Positions 59,000-64,000 of a DNA stretch of 64,000 nt are shown here, in pieces; position 1 is the stretch's first letter, and each line of letters begins with the position of its first letter. The DNA comes from Nocardia terpenica (GTDB lineage: Bacteria > Actinomycetota > Actinomycetes > Mycobacteriales > Mycobacteriaceae). The stretch is taken from assembly GCF_013186535.1 (NCBI RefSeq), contig NZ_JABMCZ010000003.1:1240001-1304000 (forward strand). The letters run 5' to 3'. The notes under the pieces were generated by a model, which saw only the letters and a program-made list of their open reading frames with translations, was not told where the DNA came from and did not search any database. Position numbers and translations under genes: made by a program.

Positions 59000-59194
59000 A
59001 ACCCGGTCTGCGCCTTGCACTCTCGCGCGGACCTGGAATGACATGCCTGTGATTAGACACGCCGGACGCGGTGATGGTCAAGCTGCCGACACAATTCCGT
59101 TACTATCCGCAGCCGTCATCGGCGCGTTTCGGTAACCCTCCGGTAGCAAATGAACAGCAAATAGAGCCCGCGACATGACCTTCGCGTCACCGCA

Positions 59195-59200
59195 TAGGCT
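59195..59200 (+). promoter_or_regulatory. -10 element TAGGCT of a leaderless promoter (fbiA)
   Basis: TAGGCT is followed by eight bases and the fbiA GTG; no Shine-Dalgarno sequence is present. The hexamer equals the one upstream of wbbL. Confidence 0.5.
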
Positions 59201-59208
59201 GTGCGGAT

Positions 59209-60207
59209 GTGACTGGAGAACAAGCGGACATCGCGACCGGCACCGGCCCCCGGATAGCCGTGTTGGTCGGCGGAGTCGGCGGCGCGCGCTTCCTACTGGG
59301 GGTCCGCGAACTGCTGCCCGAGGCGGAGGTTTCGGCCGTCGTGAACGTCGGTGACGACGTCTGGATGCACGGCCTGCGCATCTGTCCCGACCTGGACACC
59401 TGCATGTATACCCTGGGCGGCGGCATCGACCCCGAGCGCGGCTGGGGCCATCGCGACGAAACCTGGCACGCCAAGGAGGAGCTGGCGAAATACCACGCCC
59501 AGCCGGATTGGTTCGGACTCGGCGATCGGGATATCGCCACGCATCTGGTTCGCAGTGAAATGTTGCGCGCCGGCTACCCGCTCTCGGCGGTCACCGAAGC
59601 GCTCTGCAACCGTTGGCAGCCGGGCGTGAAACTGATCCCGGCAACCGACGACAGATGTGAAACGCATGTCGTCATCTCTGACCCGGAGAACCCTGGCGAA
59701 CGACGCGCGATTCATTTCCAGGAGTGGTGGGTACGCTATCGCGCGAACGTTGAGACCCATGGATTCGTCACAATCGGGGCGGAACAGGCCGCTCCGACGC
59801 CCGGTGTGACCGAAATCATAGAGAACGCCGACGTGGTGCTGCTGGCCCCCTCCAACCCCGTCGTGAGCATCGGCGCGATCCTCGCGGTACCGGGAATCCG
59901 TGGCGCACTGCGGACTTCGAAGGGAAAGGTGATCGGCCTGTCTCCGGTGATCGACGGAAAGCCGTTGCGCGGCATGGCCGACGAGTGCCTGTCGGTGATC
60001 GGCGTGCAGACCTCGGCCGAGGCGGTCGGCCGCCACTTCGGCGCGCGCTCGGACACCGGCATTCTCGACGGCTGGCTGGTGCACAGCACCGACACCGCCG
60101 ACGTGCCCGGCGTGGAAGTACGCAGCGTGCCGCTGCTGATGACCGACCCGGCCGCGACCGCCGACATGGTGCGCGAGGCCCTGGATCTCGCGGGAGTGAA
60201 GCCGTGA
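59209..60207 (+). CDS. fbiA: F420 biosynthesis: phospho-enolpyruvate/lactate transferase FbiA (CofD)
   Basis: This enzyme of 332 residues joins the activated phospho-C3 unit to the deazaflavin FO, giving dehydro-F420-0. AVLVGGVGGARFLLGVRE is the CofD nucleotide loop, NVGDDVWMHGLRICPDLDT follows, and VLLAPSNPVVSIGAIL and SPVIDGKPLRGMADECL are further conserved blocks. It starts at GTG with a leaderless -10 box. The stop overlaps the GTG of fbiB, so the two are coupled. It matches Rv3261. Confidence 0.95.
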   Translation: MTGEQADIATGTGPRIAVLVGGVGGARFLLGVRELLPEAEVSAVVNVGDDVWMHGLRICPDLDTCMYTLGGGIDPERGWGHRDETWHAKEELAKYHAQPDWFGLGDRDIATHLVRSEMLRAGYPLSAVTEALCNRWQPGVKLIPATDDRCETHVVISDPENPGERRAIHFQEWWVRYRANVETHGFVTIGAEQAAPTPGVTEIIENADVVLLAPSNPVVSIGAILAVPGIRGALRTSKGKVIGLSPVIDGKPLRGMADECLSVIGVQTSAEAVGRHFGARSDTGILDGWLVHSTDTADVPGVEVRSVPLLMTDPAATADMVREALDLAGVKP

Positions 60208-61550
60208 GCAATACCGATCATGCCCCCGGCGGCGAACTGCGGATCATCCCGGTGCCGGGGCTGCCGGAATTCCGGCCCGGCGACGATCTCGCCGAACACA
60301 TTGCGGCCCAGGCGCCTTGGCTCGCCGACGGCGACGTGCTGGTGGTGACCAGCAAGATCGTCGCCAAGGCCGAGGGGCGCATCGTGACCGCGCCGACCGA
60401 TCCGGAGGAACGCGACACGCTGCGCCGCGAACTGGTCCGGTCCGAGGCGGTGCGGGTGCTGGCGCAGAAGGGCCGCACCCTGATCACCGAGAACCGGATC
60501 GGCATCGTGCAGGCCGCCTCCGGGGTGGACGGCTCCAATGTCGAACAGGGCGAACTGGTCCTGCTGCCCGCCGAGCCCGATGCCAGCGCGAAGGCGTTGC
60601 GCGCCGGGCTCGCCGAGCGGCTCGGGGTCGACGTCGCGGTCGTGATCACCGACACCATGGGCCGCGCCTGGCGCAACGGGCAGACCGACACCGCGATCGG
60701 CTCGGCCGGGCTGCGGGTGCTGCACGACTACGCCGGTGCGGTCGACGGGCAGGGCAACGAACTGCACGTCACCCAGGTGGCCGTCGCCGACGAACTCGCC
60801 GCCGCCGCGGATCTGGTGAAGGGCAAGCTGGGTGGGGTTCCCGTCGCGGTGGTCCGCGGCCTGAGTCCGCACGACGACGGGTCCACCGCCGCGGATCTGC
60901 TGCGCAGCGGCGAGGAGGACCTGTTCTGGCTCGGCACGGCCGAGGCGATCGAGCTCGGCCGCGGCCAGGCGCTGCTGATGCGGCGCTCGGTGCGCCGATT
61001 CGCCGACGCCCCGGTCGATCCCGCGCTGATCCGGGCCGCGGTGTCGGAGGCGCTGACCGCGCCCGCGCCGCATCACACCCGGCCGGTGCGGCTGGTGTGG
61101 GTGCGCGATCGGGCGCTGCGGGAGCGGCTGCTGACCACGATGGCCGACCGGTGGCGGGCCGACCTGAGCGGCGACGGGCTGCCCGCGGATCGGGTGGAGC
61201 GCCGAATCGGCCGGGGCCGCATCCTGTTCGACGCCCCCGAGGTGATCATTCCGTTCTGCGTGCCCGACGGCGCGCACGACTATCCCGACGAGCGCCGCCG
61301 CGCCGCCGAGCAGACCATGTTCACCGTGGCCGTCGGCGCCGCCGTGCAGGGGCTGCTGGTCGCGCTGGCCACCCGGGGCGTCGGCAGCTGCTGGATCGGG
61401 TCGACCATCTTCGCGCCGGAGATCACCCGCGAGGTGCTGGGGCTGGAAAAGGAGTGGACACCGTTGGGCGCCATCGCCGTAGGCTATCCGACCGAGGAGC
61501 TCACGCCGCGCGACCCGCGTGACCCGGGTGCCGCGCTGGTGGAGCTGTGA
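60204..61550 (+). CDS. fbiB: F420 biosynthesis: bifunctional FbiB (ligase + nitroreductase-like)
   Basis: The 448-residue protein has two parts. Residues 1-245 are the CofE-type F420:gamma-glutamyl ligase (VLVVTSKIVAKAEGR, ITENRIGIVQAASGVDGSN, VVITDTMGRAWRNGQTDTAI). Residues 255-448 form an FMN-binding nitroreductase-like domain (RRSVRRFADAPVD, FTVAVGAAVQGLLVALATRG, GSCWIGST) that reduces dehydro-F420-0. The product is polyglutamylated F420, a hydride carrier used in actinobacterial redox chemistry. It corresponds to Rv3262. Confidence 0.95.
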   Translation: MSNTDHAPGGELRIIPVPGLPEFRPGDDLAEHIAAQAPWLADGDVLVVTSKIVAKAEGRIVTAPTDPEERDTLRRELVRSEAVRVLAQKGRTLITENRIGIVQAASGVDGSNVEQGELVLLPAEPDASAKALRAGLAERLGVDVAVVITDTMGRAWRNGQTDTAIGSAGLRVLHDYAGAVDGQGNELHVTQVAVADELAAAADLVKGKLGGVPVAVVRGLSPHDDGSTAADLLRSGEEDLFWLGTAEAIELGRGQALLMRRSVRRFADAPVDPALIRAAVSEALTAPAPHHTRPVRLVWVRDRALRERLLTTMADRWRADLSGDGLPADRVERRIGRGRILFDAPEVIIPFCVPDGAHDYPDERRRAAEQTMFTVAVGAAVQGLLVALATRGVGSCWIGSTIFAPEITREVLGLEKEWTPLGAIAVGYPTEELTPRDPRDPGAALVEL

Positions 61551-61578
61551 GGGCCGGTACGGGGAAGTAAAGGACACG

Positions 61579-62100
61579 ATGAGCGCGGAATCACTGCACG
61601 ACTCGGCTCGGGATCTGCTCGAGAACTGGTCGCCCGCAGCGCATCCCGAACGATCGCTGCGCCAGACCATGCTGGCCTTCCTGGATTCGGCCCCCCGCGG
61701 CTGCCTGCGCGAGCACGCCCCCGGCCACATCACCGCCTCGGCGGTGGTGTTCTCCCACGACGAGCGCGAGGTGCTGCTGACCCTGCACCCCCGCGTCGGC
61801 CTGTGGATCCAATTGGGCGGCCACTGTGAGGAATTCGACGACACGGTGGTCGACGCCGCCCTCCGCGAGGCCACCGAGGAGTCCGGCATCCCCGACCTGA
61901 CGATCGAGCCGGGCCTCTACGGCGTCCAGGCCCACGGCATCACCTGCTCGCTCGGCGTCCCCACCCGCCACCTGGACCTGCTGTTCAAGGTCCGGGCCCC
62001 GGAGAATGCCGTCCCCGTCCGCAGCGACGAATCCACCGACCTGCGCTGGTGGCCCGTCGACGCCCTCCCGGACAACGCGGAGGTCCTCCTGTACGCCTGA
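61579..62100 (+). CDS. NUDIX hydrolase
   Basis: The 173-residue hydrolase has strand ITASAVVFSHDEREVLLTLH and LWIQLGGHCEEFDDTVVDAA leading into LREATEESGI. The REATEESG core of the Nudix box is intact, while the preceding glycine/glutamate spacing is relaxed, as in the branch with GGHxE. Substrates are nucleoside-diphosphate-linked compounds, perhaps damaged nucleotides or a metabolite of the F420 route. AAAGGA precedes the ATG, 28 bases after fbiB. The stop is four bases from that of dctA. Confidence 0.88.
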   Translation: MSAESLHDSARDLLENWSPAAHPERSLRQTMLAFLDSAPRGCLREHAPGHITASAVVFSHDEREVLLTLHPRVGLWIQLGGHCEEFDDTVVDAALREATEESGIPDLTIEPGLYGVQAHGITCSLGVPTRHLDLLFKVRAPENAVPVRSDESTDLRWWPVDALPDNAEVLLYA

Positions 62101-62103
62101 CGA

Positions 62104-63426
62104 TCAGGCCGACACCATATGGTCGTCGACCATTGTCGTTTCGTCGAACGGGATTTCGCGGGACAGAACCGCTCGCACGCGGAGCGGGTCGATGGTTTCG
62201 GTCCAGGTGCCGATCACGACGGTGGCGACGGCGTTGCCGGAGAAGTTGGTGATCGCGCGGGCCTCGGACATGAACCGGTCGATGCCGACGATCAGGCCGA
62301 CGCCGCCGAGCAGGTCGGGGCGGTGGCTCTGCAGCCCACCGGCCAGGGTGGCCAGCCCCGCGCCGGTCACCCCGGCCGCGCCCTTGGACGCGATGATCAT
62401 GAACACCAGCAGGCCGACCTGCTCGCCCAGCGACATCGGCTTGCCCATCGCGTCGGCGACGAACAGCGAGGCCATGGTCAGATAGATCGCGGTGCCGTCC
62501 AGATTGAACGAATATCCGGTCGGCACCACGATTCCCACCGTGGTCCGCTCGACGCCGAGGTGCTCCATCTTCGCGATCAGCCGCGGCAGCGCCGACTCCG
62601 ACGACGAGGTCGAGAAGATCAGCAGATACTCCCGCGCCAGATACCGGACCAACCCGAAGATGCTCACGCCGGCCGCGACCCGCATCAGCGTGCCCAGCAC
62701 GCCGAACACGAACACGACGCACGTCAGATAGAACCCGACCATCAGCATCGCGAGCTGCCCCACCGCGCGCAGCCCGGTCGAGGCCACCACGTTCGCCATC
62801 GCGCCGAACGCGCCGATCGGCGCCAGCCACAGGATCATCGTCAGAATCCGGAACACCAGCTTCTGCACCAGCTCCACCCCGCGCAGGATCGGCTCACCGG
62901 TCCGGCCCATGGCCTGCACCGCGAAGCCGACCAGCAGCGCCACGAACAGCGTCTGCAGCACGCTGCCCGTGGTGAGCGAGGACAGCAGCGACGTCGGGAT
63001 GATGCTCTCCAGGAACTTCCAGGTCCCGCCCGCGCCCTCGGCCTGCTCGGCGTAGATCGCCGCGTCCTTGGCGTGCCCGGCGACGTCGAGCCCGGTGCCC
63101 GGGTGCAGCAGATTGCCGACCACCAGGCCGATGCCCAGCGCCACCGTCGACATGATCAGGAAGTAGCCGATGGCCAGCCCGCCGACCCTGCCCACCCGCG
63201 AGGCCGCGCGCACCGAGCCGATGCCGAGCACGATCGTGCAGAAGATGACCGGCGAGATCATCATCTTGATCAGGTTCACGAATATCGTGCCCAGCTCGGC
63301 CACCGACCTGCCGACGCCGGGCGCCAGCCAGCCGACGAGCACGCCGGCGATCACCGCCGCGATGACGGCGAGATAGAGCCAGTGGGTACGGTCGCGTCGA
63401 TGCGGCCGCGTCGGTGTGTTGCTCAT
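62104..63426 (-). CDS. dctA: C4-dicarboxylate:cation symporter DctA
   Basis: This transporter of 440 residues belongs to the DAACS/SLC1 family, with eight helices and two re-entrant loops. IFSTSSSESALPRLI is the serine-rich HP1 loop, VVPTGYSFNLDGTAIYLTMA is helix 7 with the cation/substrate motif, IIASKGAAGVTGAGLATLAG is HP2, and FMSEARAITNFSGNAVATVV is helix 8 with the Arg that reads the second carboxylate. It takes up succinate, fumarate or malate. It is divergent from a CitA/DcuS-like sensor kinase. Confidence 0.94.
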   Translation of the reverse strand: MSNTPTRPHRRDRTHWLYLAVIAAVIAGVLVGWLAPGVGRSVAELGTIFVNLIKMMISPVIFCTIVLGIGSVRAASRVGRVGGLAIGYFLIMSTVALGIGLVVGNLLHPGTGLDVAGHAKDAAIYAEQAEGAGGTWKFLESIIPTSLLSSLTTGSVLQTLFVALLVGFAVQAMGRTGEPILRGVELVQKLVFRILTMILWLAPIGAFGAMANVVASTGLRAVGQLAMLMVGFYLTCVVFVFGVLGTLMRVAAGVSIFGLVRYLAREYLLIFSTSSSESALPRLIAKMEHLGVERTTVGIVVPTGYSFNLDGTAIYLTMASLFVADAMGKPMSLGEQVGLLVFMIIASKGAAGVTGAGLATLAGGLQSHRPDLLGGVGLIVGIDRFMSEARAITNFSGNAVATVVIGTWTETIDPLRVRAVLSREIPFDETTMVDDHMVSA

Positions 63427-63498
63427 AGCGTGTCTGTGCCTCCGGTACTGCTCGCGTGACCCGGGCCACGCGCTCGGTCACCGATCCTGACGGCTACC

Positions 63499-63512
63499 GT
63501 GACCGCGGTCAC
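63499..63512. promoter_or_regulatory. CRP/GlxR-like palindrome GTGA-N6-TCAC
   Basis: GTGACCGCGGTCAC is a perfect 14-base palindrome and contains the GTGA-N6-TCAC core of cAMP-receptor sites. It is located in the dctA/sensor-kinase gap. Its position suits control of dicarboxylate uptake by carbon status. Confidence 0.5.
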
Positions 63513-63514
63513 TG

Positions 63515-63529
63515 TTTCGTACATTTCGT
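63515..63529. promoter_or_regulatory. Direct repeats TTTCGT upstream of the sensor kinase
   Basis: TTTCGT occurs at 63515-63520 and 63524-63529, a nine-base period, close to both divergent genes. CitB/DcuR-type response regulators bind short AT-leaning repeats like these. Confidence 0.35.
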
Positions 63530-63544
63530 TCACCGGGAGGATGC

Positions 63545-64000
63545 GTGCGGTTCGGACGGCGGCGCGGCATGACGCTGGCCGGCCAGGTGTTCGTGGTGCA
63601 GAGCGCGGTGCTGCTGGCGGTGCTCGCGATCGGCACCGCGCTGGTGGTGTGGGAGGTGCGGCGCGAGGAGGACGACGCGGCCCGGCAGCGCGTCGTCGGA
63701 GTGGCGGTGGCGCTGGCGCAGGCGCCCTCGACCGCGGCGGCCGTGCGATCCCCCGACCCGACCGCGCTGCTGCAACCGGTGACCGAGCGCATCCGCGTGC
63801 GGACCGGCGTGGACTTCGTCGTGGTGATGGCGCCCGACCGCACCCGCTTCACCCACACCGATCCCGGTCGCATCGGAAAACCGTTCAGCGGCACCATCGA
63901 TCGCGCGCTGGCGGGCGAGACGTTCACCGAGACCTATACCGGCAGCCTGGGCCCCTCCATTCGCGCGGTCACCCCGGTGTCCGGCGCGGACGGCCGGGTC
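63545..64000 (+). CDS. CitA/DcuS-type sensor histidine kinase, N-terminal part
   Basis: The gene runs off the window; 152 codons are present from GTG 63545 (GGGAGG four bases upstream). Residues 8-38 are a membrane helix (TLAGQVFVVQSAVLLAVLAI). An extracellular PAS/Cache domain begins after it. VVVMAPDRTRFTHTDPGRIG and the ETYTGSLGPSIRAVTPV segment are the carboxylate-binding pattern of CitA/DcuS/DctS sensors. Divergence from dctA strongly suggests that it senses the same C4-dicarboxylates. A response-regulator gene should follow outside the window. Confidence 0.88.
   Translation, partial: MRFGRRRGMTLAGQVFVVQSAVLLAVLAIGTALVVWEVRREEDDAARQRVVGVAVALAQAPSTAAAVRSPDPTALLQPVTERIRVRTGVDFVVVMAPDRTRFTHTDPGRIGKPFSGTIDRALAGETFTETYTGSLGPSIRAVTPVSGADGRV

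Overview
The window is high-GC actinobacterial DNA, most likely Nocardia or a close mycolate-producing relative. Pointers to this are two adjacent acyl-CoA dehydrogenases, a type VII secretion (T7SS)-type operon, an arabinogalactan-linker block (rmlD, wbbL, LCP ligase), whiB2, the F420 genes fbiA/fbiB and many genes that look leaderless. Genes are dense on both strands, and overlaps of the ATGA or GTGA kind are common. I see no rRNA, tRNA, CRISPR array, transposase or integrase.

Layout. 0-4.9 kb: the last 60 codons of an SF1 helicase (possibly HelR), an FAD monooxygenase, a methyltransferase, a GNAT/tyrosine-phosphatase pair, a small membrane protein and a lipoprotein. 4.9-13 kb: two acyl-CoA dehydrogenases, a secreted protein, an NTF2-like protein behind a MerR-type promoter, a TetR/monooxygenase divergon with a clear operator, a phosphoribosyltransferase and an FMN-binding protein. 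13-19 kb: an HMG-CoA-lyase-like enzyme coupled to a class III CoA-transferase, a TauD-family alkyl-sulfatase-like dioxygenase, endonuclease IV and a Ser/Thr kinase, with repeats between them. 19-21.7 kb: an XRE/TPR regulator divergent from four tiny overlapping genes. 21.7-28.9 kb: a PAP2 phosphatase, a MacB-type ABC exporter and an AT-richer T7SS-substrate operon.

29-37 kb: an operon of the E. coli YehL/M/P/Q type (SWIM-DUF5691 fusion, MoxR AAA+, DUF5682, VWA). Its DUF5682 gene carries an in-frame copy of a repeat element. 37-41 kb: a large decayed tandem array, then a zinc-hook ATPase overlapping a small all-alpha protein (a defence-like pair), and a 35-residue hydrophobic peptide gene. 41-44.8 kb: YchJ and SelW-like proteins, a carboxylesterase and a P450. 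44.8-58.9 kb: cell-wall sugar metabolism. TIGR03089, LCP, rmlD, wbbL, manC, manA, a TobH/SIS protein, manB, a DUF3499 protein, an Rv3259-like protein and whiB2 match the M. tuberculosis Rv3255c-Rv3268 neighbourhood, but rearranged. 59-64 kb: fbiA-fbiB-nudix, then dctA divergent from the start of a CitA/DcuS-type sensor kinase.

The main signals beyond the gene list are: (i) a family of palindromic elements with attached 21-24-bp tandem arrays, in intergenic DNA and once in frame inside a gene; (ii) a perfect actinobacterial SOS box upstream of whiB2; (iii) the zinc-hook ATPase/small-protein pair; (iv) the XRE-controlled cassette of overlapping small genes; (v) eleven promoters of the form TANNNT (or GATAAT), 6-8 nt, RTG. 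Everything here was read by eye. No database search, folding or statistics were run.
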